Source: Treponema sp. (lineage in GTDB: Bacteria > Spirochaetota > Spirochaetia > Treponematales > Treponemataceae). From it: a stretch of 64,000 nt of DNA. Where the stretch lies: assembly GCA_016294035.1 (NCBI GenBank), contig JAEDCT010000007.1, positions 39,841 through 103,840 on the forward strand. Direction: 5' to 3'. The notes under the pieces are model-generated. The model had not been told where the DNA came from and searched no databases. It was given only the letters and a program-made list of their open reading frames with translations. The position numbers and the translations under genes are program-made. Shown piece by piece: positions 35,878 through 43,500 of the stretch (position 1 is its first letter; every line of letters begins with the position of its first letter).

Positions 35878-37854
35878 CTACTCACTGAACATCGCAATAA
35901 TTTCATCCTTGTGTTTTTTTCCCTGAACATCTGTGGGCAAGGAATCAACAAACCGCCACTTTTTTGGGATAACGACATTCTCAAAAAATTTCATCAGATA
36001 ATCATGAAAATATCTGTTGATCAAATATTTTTCTGTATCCTTGAACTGTTTCTTTCCATTTTCATTTAATACTACTGCTGCCGCAAGACATTGCCTGATT
36101 TCTGTACTAAGTGCCACAACCTTAACATCGCAAACCAATCCTGATTCAAAAAGTCGTTCCTCAACTTCTGTCATTGAAATTCTCTTTTCTTCAATTTTTA
36201 CGATTGAATCCGAGCGCCCCTTCAGAAGAAATTTCTGCCCCTCGCCAGTGAACTCAACTAAATCAGCTGTTGCAAATCCTTCCGGATTCTTGATGTAAGG
36301 AGAAATTATTCTCAGGCAACCATCATCTCCCTTCCATACTTTTGCGTTATCAAATGGAGTCCACACAAGTTTGTCTTTGTTCTGCTGGCGATATGCAATT
36401 CCACTTGTTTCTGTTGAACCATATACTTCGAGAGGACAAAATCCAAACACCCTCTCTGTATCTTTTGCAAGAACCTCGCTTACAGCTCCACCACTGGTAA
36501 AAATCCATGGATCACGAACCGGAACTTTTTCAACAACATCAACAGTTCTCTTTAGAAAAGCCGGTGTTGCAATTATGATATACGACTCATCAGATAAAGC
36601 GGCAAATTCTTCCGGAAATTCAATTCTTGTTCTTCTGAATGGAACACCTAATGCAAATGGCAATGAAATACCAAACAAAAATCCATATATGTGATGCTGG
36701 CTTACTGTAGTCACCAGTTTCCTTTTGGTAAATTCCTGCCCCCACTTTGAAATGATAAACCCATTGTCTTCCTCAAATTCTTTCATTCTCTGAGGAACAG
36801 CCTTTGCCTTGCCTGTACTTCCCGATGTGTACATTAAGATCTGGGTTTCTTCCGCGTTAATTTCAGGTATATTTTTTATTTCCTCTTCACGTACCAGGGA
36901 AATATTATCTGCTATAATTTTATTAATTGACTGTGCATCCCTGACATTCTGATCAGAAAGAAATTCAACTCCTTCAGTCTTGATTTCATCTATAAAACTT
37001 TCAGCAATATTCTGTGTCAAAAGAACACGTTTCTTACACTGCAGCAAGGAAATAAATGTAACCAGAAAATACCAGTAATCCTCACAATGAAGAATCCAGT
37101 CCGTTGCGCTGGATTTTAATATGTGATTTCGCATGACAGCAGTTTCAACAAGAAAATCATGCCATGTCTTGAATTTTTTTTCTGTCCAGTTTTTCTCAAA
37201 ACAAATCACGTGATCCATCTTCCATGAATCAGGCTTAAACTTTGTTATAAAAGCTCCTTTAATCATCCTTCTGCTCACCTTCTTTCTTATTAAATATTCA
37301 ACAAGAAAAAGAATTCCCATCAACACATAGGAGATTCCTCCGTTATAAATTGACCAGATCCTGTAATCTGCAAAAAAAACAGTGTACACAGAAGCACTTC
37401 CGTTAACCACAAAAAACAGACACCAGACAATTGTCACTTTCCTGCAATATTGTTCCACAGCCCATTCACAAATCGATCCGCGGATTGACTTGTCCGAAAT
37501 TGTTGCAAAACGAAATATAATACATGGGCCAAAAAACAGTGTGCTCCCAAAAACAATAAGCATCATCAAGCTGATTACAACCGAATACAGCTTTAGAAAA
37601 ATTTTCTCACCCGTAAGAAAACAACCGGCTGCAACCGCAACCAGAATCAGAGAACTTACTATCGGCTTCCAGTTCACTGTTTTATTTTCTGAGCCTGAAC
37701 CTGCAGTAAATGAAAGAAACATTCCAAGCGCAATACCAGCAACACATAAAGACAAAACCCTAACCGGGAGTTCAAGTATCACAAGACACGTAAACACCAG
37801 GATAGGGTATATTGCACAAGTTGCGTAGAATAATCCTCTAAAAAACTTTTTCAT
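35878..37854 (-). CDS. apeH: fused membrane protein-adenylation ligase (ApeG-ApeH)
   Basis: A 658-residue protein. The ATG at 37854 overlaps the apeF stop in a TAATG junction; a TTG 9 nt upstream is possible. Residues 1-200 hold about five or six hydrophobic helices, like the stand-alone ApeG membrane protein (COG4648). Residues about 210-655 are an AMP-forming ligase with YTSGSTGKAKAVPQ (about 340), VYGSTETSG and KGRSDSIVKIEEKRI, including the late catalytic Lys region. It probably activates the aryl starter acid and loads it on ApeE or ApeF. The fusion joins two normally adjacent genes. The exact aryl acid cannot be read from sequence. Confidence 0.83.
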   Translation of the reverse strand: MKKFFRGLFYATCAIYPILVFTCLVILELPVRVLSLCVAGIALGMFLSFTAGSGSENKTVNWKPIVSSLILVAVAAGCFLTGEKIFLKLYSVVISLMMLIVFGSTLFFGPCIIFRFATISDKSIRGSICEWAVEQYCRKVTIVWCLFFVVNGSASVYTVFFADYRIWSIYNGGISYVLMGILFLVEYLIRKKVSRRMIKGAFITKFKPDSWKMDHVICFEKNWTEKKFKTWHDFLVETAVMRNHILKSSATDWILHCEDYWYFLVTFISLLQCKKRVLLTQNIAESFIDEIKTEGVEFLSDQNVRDAQSINKIIADNISLVREEEIKNIPEINAEETQILMYTSGSTGKAKAVPQRMKEFEEDNGFIISKWGQEFTKRKLVTTVSQHHIYGFLFGISLPFALGVPFRRTRIEFPEEFAALSDESYIIIATPAFLKRTVDVVEKVPVRDPWIFTSGGAVSEVLAKDTERVFGFCPLEVYGSTETSGIAYRQQNKDKLVWTPFDNAKVWKGDDGCLRIISPYIKNPEGFATADLVEFTGEGQKFLLKGRSDSIVKIEEKRISMTEVEERLFESGLVCDVKVVALSTEIRQCLAAAVVLNENGKKQFKDTEKYLINRYFHDYLMKFFENVVIPKKWRFVDSLPTDVQGKKHKDEIIAMFSE

Positions 37855-38105
37855 TAAGCCCAAATGTTATGAAGGGCATCAACAACATCCTGCACTGTTT
37901 TTACACCCTTGAAAATAGAAGCATCAATTGATGGTTTGCCTTCTGGAGTAAATGCCTTCATTTTCACAATAAGATCGATTGCGTCAATTGAATCAAGATC
38001 AAGGTCATCTGCCAGAAGTGACTCAAGCTTAACTGAATCTTCTTCAAGTTCAAATTCCGCAACAAGAATATTCTTTAGCTGATCAAATATTTCTTCTTTT
38101 GTCAT
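37854..38105 (-). CDS. apeF: acyl carrier protein (ApeF-like)
   Basis: An 83-residue ACP from the ATG at 38105, with AGGAGG upstream and 13 nt from the apeE stop. The phosphopantetheine attachment Ser is residue 39 in DDLDLDSIDAIDL. Its stop overlaps the apeG-H start. Two ACPs in tandem are standard in aryl polyene loci. The longer open frame to 38144 has no ribosome site. Confidence 0.9.
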   Translation of the reverse strand: MTKEEIFDQLKNILVAEFELEEDSVKLESLLADDLDLDSIDAIDLIVKMKAFTPEGKPSIDASIFKGVKTVQDVVDALHNIWA

Positions 38106-38118
38106 TCCAGATAACCTC

Positions 38119-38382
38119 CTATGCCTTTGCCCTTTCAGAAGCAATATATTCAGCCAATGAATTTACAGATGCAAACACAGCCTTGTTTTCCTTGCTTTCA
38201 GAAGAAAACATTATTCCAAATTTTTTCTTGAGTGCAACCCCAAGTTCAAGGGCATCAATTGAATCAAGACCAAGTCCTTCACCAAAAAGTGGTTCAGCAT
38301 CAACTATATTTTCAGGCTTAATATCCTCAAGCTGAAGAGAATTGATTATTACTTCCTTTATTTCCTGCTTTAACTGTTCCAT
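38119..38382 (-). CDS. apeE: acyl carrier protein (ApeE-like)
   Basis: An 87-residue ACP. The ATG at 38382 is preferred because GGTGGAG lies 9 nt upstream; ATGs further out lack a ribosome site. The modified Ser is residue 41 in GEGLGLDSIDALEL. It is the first gene of the aryl polyene block, only 28 bp after the phosphohexomutase stop, with no visible promoter between them. It probably carries the elongating aryl polyene chain. Confidence 0.9.
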   Translation of the reverse strand: MEQLKQEIKEVIINSLQLEDIKPENIVDAEPLFGEGLGLDSIDALELGVALKKKFGIMFSSESKENKAVFASVNSLAEYIASERAKA

Positions 38383-38410
38383 GCTTTTTTTCTCCACCAT
38401 TATTAGAAAT

Positions 38411-39904
38411 TTAAAATCCTTTTGCAGTAAGCTTGTCAAATCCAGAAATAAGTTCACGTGCAATTTCCTTGAGCTTTTCTACACCACCCGGAATTTCACT
38501 TTCAATATTGAGAGGCATAACCGGATCATGCAATGACATTCTGAGCAAAATCCATCCCTTTACGTCACCCTTGAAAGAAAGTCTTACGCCCTCAAATGAC
38601 TCTGGAAGTATATATCCCTTTTCAATTGCACGTGCCTTGAATGTTTCAAGAACTTTTTTTCCGTACTCCTTGAAATCATCACAGTCAATCTTGAATCTGT
38701 ATTCACCTTCCTCAACCAGTGCAGGAAGAGCAGAAATCAAATCCCCGAGTTTTTTTCCTTCAGATTTTGCCTTTGCCAGAGCAGCAACAATCTTTACTGC
38801 AAGGAAGGCTCCATCATCCAGATAATAGTTTTCCTTGAGTGCTCCATGACCCGAAGTTTCCATTGCAAGAGGAGAAGTGACTCCCTTTGAATTGAGTTCA
38901 ATACACTTGTTGATTACGTTCTTGTATCCTCTCATGTAACGAAGATGCTTCAGCTTCAAAACGTCTTCCAGGAAATATGTAAGCCTGTCAGAAGTAACAG
39001 AATCTGTAATGATTGTACTTCCCGGATAAGATGGAGCAAGAATAGCTGCAACCAGCGCAATGATTGCATCACGGTTTACTTCACTTCCGTTATCAAGAAC
39101 ACATGACATGCGGTCAACATCAGTATCAAAAATAAGTCCAAGATCAGCCTTGTTGCTTATGGTTGAATTCTGAATGGCAGCCATTGCCTCCTTGTTTTCC
39201 GGATTTGGAATATGATTCGGGAAATGACCATCCGGATCAAGGAATGAGCTTCCATTAGTGTCAGCACCAAGTTCGCTCAAGATACGTGCAAAAAATCCAC
39301 CGCAGCCATTTCCTGCATCAACAACAATCTTTAGTCCCGAAAGAGGTTTTTTATCTGCAGTTGTTCCAATCTGGGCACAAACTGAATTCTTAAGGTGATT
39401 TGAATACAATGAAAGAAGATCAAATGTATTATCCGTAGTTTCAAATGATCCAGACTGAATTGTTTCAGCAATTTCAAGAATATCCGTAATATCATCATGC
39501 TCAAGTCCGCCATTAACATCAAAAAACTTGAGTCCGTTTCTATTGAAAGGCAAATGACTGGCTGTAATCATTATGCTTCCATTGTATTTTGTTTCCTCAA
39601 ACACAGTCGACATAAACATGGCCGGAGTTGTTGAAAGACCAGTGCGTACTACACATGCCTTTTCAGAAAGCATTCCGCCCACAACAGCCTTCTCAAGATC
39701 AGGACCTGAAAGACGAGAATCCATACCAATGCCAATTCTCAGTTTTTCTGGAGCTATTCCAGTTTTCCCGGAAAGCCACCTGACAAAAGCAGCTCCAATC
39801 TTATAGCAGCTATCCTGAGTAAGATTTACTTTCTCACCTTCAACACCATCAAGTGCAACACCACGAATGTCGCTTCCGTTCTGTAATTTAAGTAATGATT
39901 CCAT
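38411..39904 (-). CDS. phosphomannomutase/phosphoglucomutase
   Basis: A 497-residue alpha-D-phosphohexomutase from the ATG at 39904; an open frame extends 32 codons further but the family N-terminus (LQNGSDIRGVAL) begins here. The phosphoserine loop is ITASHLPFNRNG, the metal site DTDVDRM, the sugar loop METSGHGAL, and the phosphate-binding end LLRMSLHDPVMPLN. It interconverts hexose 1- and 6-phosphates. It lies 28 bp before apeE with no visible promoter, so it likely heads the aryl polyene transcript and may supply the sugar nucleotide precursor for the glycosyltransferase. The hexose specificity is not readable. Confidence 0.9.
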   Translation of the reverse strand: MESLLKLQNGSDIRGVALDGVEGEKVNLTQDSCYKIGAAFVRWLSGKTGIAPEKLRIGIGMDSRLSGPDLEKAVVGGMLSEKACVVRTGLSTTPAMFMSTVFEETKYNGSIMITASHLPFNRNGLKFFDVNGGLEHDDITDILEIAETIQSGSFETTDNTFDLLSLYSNHLKNSVCAQIGTTADKKPLSGLKIVVDAGNGCGGFFARILSELGADTNGSSFLDPDGHFPNHIPNPENKEAMAAIQNSTISNKADLGLIFDTDVDRMSCVLDNGSEVNRDAIIALVAAILAPSYPGSTIITDSVTSDRLTYFLEDVLKLKHLRYMRGYKNVINKCIELNSKGVTSPLAMETSGHGALKENYYLDDGAFLAVKIVAALAKAKSEGKKLGDLISALPALVEEGEYRFKIDCDDFKEYGKKVLETFKARAIEKGYILPESFEGVRLSFKGDVKGWILLRMSLHDPVMPLNIESEIPGGVEKLKEIARELISGFDKLTAKGF

Positions 39905-39965
39905 ATTTACTATATGATATATCAATTTCCAGGAGTAATAAATACCCGGAAAGATTTTTTTTGTG

Positions 39966-40724
39966 TTATTGAAAAATTTCTTCCCTATGTAGTCTGCCAA
40001 TTAAAGAAAGGCTTTCCCTTAGTGGAACATTCGAGTTCCTTAGGGTAAATTCCTTTAGATCCTTTGTAAAACAATTCATGGAAAAATGCTGAAAAACCAT
40101 TACATGTTCCCAATTCTGTGCATTATATGAATTCCTGAATGTTTCCTTGAAATCCTGAAAAATTCCATTTTTTCTAAGCTCAGAATACCCCACCAGCCAC
40201 ACTTCCGTCTCATAATCTTCTGCACCCTTAAGCAAGCCTGCGTGCAAATCTGCAATTAAACCGGCACATTTTTTCTGACTTTCATGAATCAAATCAACAA
40301 CTTCCTGAGATCCATTTTTCAAAAGATACTTCAACTGATCTGTCTTTGCAGTATGAACCGGAGTCTTATTCATGATCAGAGCATTTTTTCTAAAATCAAT
40401 TCCAAGTTCATGATTCCTGGAAAAAAATCCCTGTGCAATTCTTCCTGCCTGCCCCACAAGATAACTCCGCTTCTCAGCCATCTGCTCTTCTTTTCCCGGA
40501 TTATCACCAATTACAATGAGTTTTATTTCATCATTCTGAGTAATTGAATCATAAACCTGATTATAGACAACGGCTGTATCCAGTTTATACGGAGGAACTT
40601 TTTTCAAATCTGCGGCTTCTTTCTGAAGAACAAATAGTTCCTTTTCATTTTTGTTCCAGGAAAAACATAATTCCCTGTATTCTTCCCTGAATTTTTGAAA
40701 TGCATTCCATTGTATAGTAGTCAT
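39966..40724 (-). CDS. uracil-DNA-glycosylase-superfamily-like protein
   Basis: A 252-residue protein. KLIVIGDNPGKEEQ (about residues 68-82) resembles motif A of the UDG superfamily (GxxPGxxE) and MVFQHFSMN near residue 212 could be the second motif, though not the usual HPS. The spacing fits a UDG-like fold. Whether it excises uracil is uncertain, because the catalytic residues differ from family 1-4 enzymes. It lies next to the DnaA-box region and 61 bp upstream of the phosphohexomutase. No Shine-Dalgarno sequence is seen. Confidence 0.6.
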   Translation of the reverse strand: MTTIQWNAFQKFREEYRELCFSWNKNEKELFVLQKEAADLKKVPPYKLDTAVVYNQVYDSITQNDEIKLIVIGDNPGKEEQMAEKRSYLVGQAGRIAQGFFSRNHELGIDFRKNALIMNKTPVHTAKTDQLKYLLKNGSQEVVDLIHESQKKCAGLIADLHAGLLKGAEDYETEVWLVGYSELRKNGIFQDFKETFRNSYNAQNWEHVMVFQHFSMNCFTKDLKEFTLRNSNVPLRESLSLIGRLHREEIFQ

Positions 40725-40748
40725 AAATTTACCATTAATTATGTAAGG

Positions 40749-40872
40749 TTATCCACAGTTCTGTGGATAACTTGTGCAAAAATCCAAATTTTAAAGTGTA
40801 TAAGTCAAAAATTTCTGTGAATTTCTAATAGATTTCTGTGGAAAACTATGTGTATAAATCCACTTGTCCACA
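40749..40872. other. DnaA-box cluster, candidate replication origin or DnaA-binding site
   Basis: Two perfect DnaA boxes face each other: TTATCCACA at 40749-40757 and TGTGGATAA at 40762-40770, making 11-bp arms around a 2-bp centre. Near matches follow: TGTGGAAAA at 40837-40845, TGTGTATAA at 40849-40857 and TTGTCCACA at 40864-40872. An AT-rich stretch (about 40776-40835) separates them and could be the unwinding element. rpmH, rnpA, yidC and a dciA-like gene, often near bacterial origins, are within 6 kb. dnaA and dnaN are not in the window, so origin function is not proved. Confidence 0.6.
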
Positions 40873-40904
40873 AAAAAAAGGCTCCCTGGAAAACCATGGG
40901 AACC
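40872..40904 (-). terminator. rho-independent terminator after the PPIase gene
   Basis: Minus-strand GGTTCCCATGG, TTTT loop, CCAGGGAGCC, then eight T. One A is bulged in the stem. It lies 17 bp past the isomerase stop and abuts the last DnaA-like box. Confidence 0.8.
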
Positions 40905-40921
40905 TTTTGAAATCAAGTCAA

Positions 40922-41968
40922 TTACTTAATCTTCACAAGTTCAATGTCAAAGGCGATATAAGCACCACCTGGAATAACTCCCGGATATCCCTGATCACCA
41001 TACGCAAGATCACTTGGAATTACGATTGTTCTGACTTCACCCTTCTTCATGTCCTGAACCATAATGTCAAACCCAGGAATCATCTGACGGCCATCTGTCA
41101 TGAAATCCAGAGGCTCATGTCCACCCTTCAAAAGCTTTGCAGATCCGTCAAATACCTGACCGTTTACAAGGTATCCCTTATATTCAACAGTTACGCTCTT
41201 TTTCTTTCCGCACTTGTTTCCAGATCCTTCCTTTGTTGTCTTCCAGTAGATTCCATTTTCATCAACTGCAAAACCTGGGAATGCTTTTTCAACTTCTGCG
41301 ATTTTTGCTGCATTTGCTGCCTTCTTCTTTTCGAGAGCAATCTTCTTAACGTTTTCTGCATGTTTGTTCCAGTCTTCCTGAGTTGCAGTAAACTTTTCTG
41401 CATCTGCACCCTGACGAATGATTGTGATTGAATTCATTTTATCACCCTGTGCAACAGCATTTACAACAAGCTGGCTAGCCTCATCAACAACCTTTCCGAA
41501 AATTGTGTGCTTTCCGTTGAGCCAGTCTGTTGGAACATGTGTGATGAAGAACTGGCTTCCATTTGTATTTGGTCCTGCATTTGCCATTGCAAGATATCCA
41601 GGCTTGTCAAAAGAATACTTGTCGCTCCATTCATCAGCAAACTTGTATCCAGGTCCACCTGCACCAGTTCCCTGAGGATCTCCACCCTGAATCATGAAAT
41701 CAGCAATAACGCGGTGAAACTTAAGCCCGTCGTAGAACTTCTTTCCCTTTGCTGCATCAAGAGTTCCTTCTGCAAGACCAACAAAATTTGTAACTGTAAG
41801 TGGAGTATCCTTATAGAACAGCTCAAGAACAATATCACCCTTAGTTGTGTTGATTACGGCAAATACGCCTTCCTTTCCTTCCAAAACCTTTTTCTTATCC
41901 ATAGATTTACATCCTCCGAATTCAAGAATTGCACAGGCAAAAAGCAATGCAAAAATCAATTTTCTCAT
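40922..41968 (-). CDS. dual cyclophilin-FKBP peptidyl-prolyl isomerase lipoprotein
   Basis: A 348-residue lipoprotein with lipobox FGGC (Cys about 20). Residues about 35-190 are a cyclophilin domain (FHRVIADFMIQGGDPQGTG, NTNGSQFFIT, LNGKHTIFGKV). A Lys/Ala-rich linker (about 200-235) leads to an FKBP domain (about 245-348: VTVEYKGYLVNGQVFDGS, MIPGFDIMVQDMKKGE, YGDQGYPGVIPGGA, FDIELVKI). Both are intact, so it probably has two proline isomerase activities and acts in folding envelope proteins. Such cyclophilin-FKBP fusions have been described in treponemes. GGAGG lies upstream of the ATG, and a strong terminator follows. Confidence 0.92.
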   Translation of the reverse strand: MRKLIFALLFACAILEFGGCKSMDKKKVLEGKEGVFAVINTTKGDIVLELFYKDTPLTVTNFVGLAEGTLDAAKGKKFYDGLKFHRVIADFMIQGGDPQGTGAGGPGYKFADEWSDKYSFDKPGYLAMANAGPNTNGSQFFITHVPTDWLNGKHTIFGKVVDEASQLVVNAVAQGDKMNSITIIRQGADAEKFTATQEDWNKHAENVKKIALEKKKAANAAKIAEVEKAFPGFAVDENGIYWKTTKEGSGNKCGKKKSVTVEYKGYLVNGQVFDGSAKLLKGGHEPLDFMTDGRQMIPGFDIMVQDMKKGEVRTIVIPSDLAYGDQGYPGVIPGGAYIAFDIELVKIK

Positions 41969-41984
41969 TTCAAATCCCTCCTGA

Positions 41985-42746
41985 TTAAGCCTTCAATTCC
42001 ATGAGAAACCAGTCATAGATTGCTGTCAGCCTTGCAGTAAGCGAGTTCTGCATTCTGGTTTCAAGCACTCCGACTGAAAGGAATTTCGACTTCACTGTCA
42101 TATAAACTACTGCATAATCATCGCACAAAGTCAGCACAAGATTGATTTGCAGGTTGTCCGGCTTGACTGCCTTAATGGGGCCAAATGACACTGGCGTTGT
42201 ATTCACAAGTGACATGGCTATTTCGTTTTCAGTCTGACTGTAAACAACCTTGTAGTTTGTCTTGCCAAGAGAATTGTCATTCAATAGACAATACTGAACC
42301 TGACCATTTGCGCTTCCGGATGTTCTGTCTGCAACCTTAGTTGTGCTTTCAGGCCCCGAAATACAGTAAGCATCCCTATAAAGCTCCATCCACTTGCCCT
42401 TGCCATGAGAATAATACTTCATTCCCTGCATTTTGCTTATGGATCTCAATATTTCAGATGCCCTGTTAATTGAAATTTTGTCCCGTGGAATAAGATACAG
42501 ATTCTCACCTACCAGACTTGGTTCAGCAATATCATTCTTTCCAGACGAAACAATCTTTCTTGAAAGCTCAGTTGACGGCATCAAGGAATATGCTGTATTT
42601 GCACCCTTGAATTTGTTGTTCTGAATCTTTCCTTCTTTTTTCAAAGTTTCAAAGTGTGCACTTCCAACAATATCCTGTGCTGAATATGCTGAAACAGCAG
42701 ACACCAGAACAAGTGCAGCCATAGCCACACCAAAAAATCTTTTCAT
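41985..42746 (-). CDS. secreted hypothetical protein
   Basis: A 253-residue protein with a signal peptide (MKRFFGVAMAALVLVSAVSAYSA). The mature part (HFETLKKEGKIQNNKFKGANTAYSLMPSTELSR..., later VYMTVKSKFLSVGVLETRMQNSLTARLTAIYDWF) is mixed alpha/beta with no known motif and no lipobox. AAGGG lies about 10 nt before the ATG. It stands between jag and the PPIase on the same strand, with 16-nt gaps on both sides, so it is probably in their operon. Similar small secreted proteins are found in treponemes, but I do not recognise a function. Confidence 0.6.
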   Translation of the reverse strand: MKRFFGVAMAALVLVSAVSAYSAQDIVGSAHFETLKKEGKIQNNKFKGANTAYSLMPSTELSRKIVSSGKNDIAEPSLVGENLYLIPRDKISINRASEILRSISKMQGMKYYSHGKGKWMELYRDAYCISGPESTTKVADRTSGSANGQVQYCLLNDNSLGKTNYKVVYSQTENEIAMSLVNTTPVSFGPIKAVKPDNLQINLVLTLCDDYAVVYMTVKSKFLSVGVLETRMQNSLTARLTAIYDWFLMELKA

Positions 42747-42762
42747 TCACAATCCCTTAGGA

Positions 42763-43458
42763 TCAGCGTACACCCTTATAGATTACGCGTACCTGCTTAT
42801 ATAAACCATCTCCCTCTGATTTGGTTTCAACATCTGCAATATCATTTAATGTTGTGTGAATAAGGCGGCGCTCAAATGGATTCATTGGCTCAAGCAAAAC
42901 AGAAGACTTTCTCTGACGAACTTTGTCTGCTGTAATGTATGCAAGGCGAACCAGTGATTCTTCACGACGAATCCTGTAGTTTTCAGTATCAAGAATAATG
43001 CGAACATCTTCACGTCCAAGGTGACCTGCATAAACATTCACGAGAAGCTGCATTGCATCCAGATTCTTTCCCTTGCGTCCGATGAGAATTGAAGAAGACT
43101 CACTTGTAAGCTTAATCCCAATCTTCTTTTCTTCACGGAACATTACTTCAACTGCAACTTCATATCCCATCTTCTCAATAAGACTCTTTGTAAATTCAAC
43201 AAGTTTCTGTTCAAATTCATCCTGTGGCATTGGATTTGCAACAAATGAATTTGACGGCATCTTTCCATCAAATTCTGGAGAAACCTGATTCTGTGAATCA
43301 ACTGTATGAACACGAATCTTTACATATCCAGTCTTAAACAATGACTTCTTCTGAGATTCAAGAATCTCAACATCAAACTGATCTTTTTCCAAACCAAGTT
43401 CTGCAGCTGCCTTTTCGATGGCTTCCTTTTCTGTTTTTCCTTCGTACTCGTATGTCAT
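42763..43458 (-). CDS. jag: RNA-binding protein Jag (KhpB)
   Basis: A 231-residue protein with the three Jag parts: N-terminal Jag_N domain (YEYEGKTEKEAIEKAAAELGLEKDQFDVEI), a KH domain with IGRKGKNLDAMQLLVN (about 128-143), and an R3H domain with EPMNPFERRLIHTTL (about 190-204). A Ser/Pro-rich linker (about 55-75) joins the first two. It binds RNA, and in other bacteria affects cell division and envelope growth. It follows yidC by 42 bp, the classical neighbourhood, and has GAGG before the ATG. Confidence 0.94.
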   Translation of the reverse strand: MTYEYEGKTEKEAIEKAAAELGLEKDQFDVEILESQKKSLFKTGYVKIRVHTVDSQNQVSPEFDGKMPSNSFVANPMPQDEFEQKLVEFTKSLIEKMGYEVAVEVMFREEKKIGIKLTSESSSILIGRKGKNLDAMQLLVNVYAGHLGREDVRIILDTENYRIRREESLVRLAYITADKVRQRKSSVLLEPMNPFERRLIHTTLNDIADVETKSEGDGLYKQVRVIYKGVR

Positions 43459-43500
43459 AATATTACCTCTATAAATTGACAGTTCATACTGCCATGAATT

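Noticed and set aside
39904..39935. A leaderless promoter for the phosphohexomutase
   Set aside because: TATAGT lies only 4 nt before the ATG and no -35 is seen 16-18 bp upstream, so it falls outside the pattern of the other seven.
40838..41431. A 197-codon plus-strand open frame across the DnaA boxes and the isomerase gene
   Set aside because: Antisense to a clear cyclophilin-FKBP protein, Cys- and Leu-rich in a shadow-like way, and no ribosome site.
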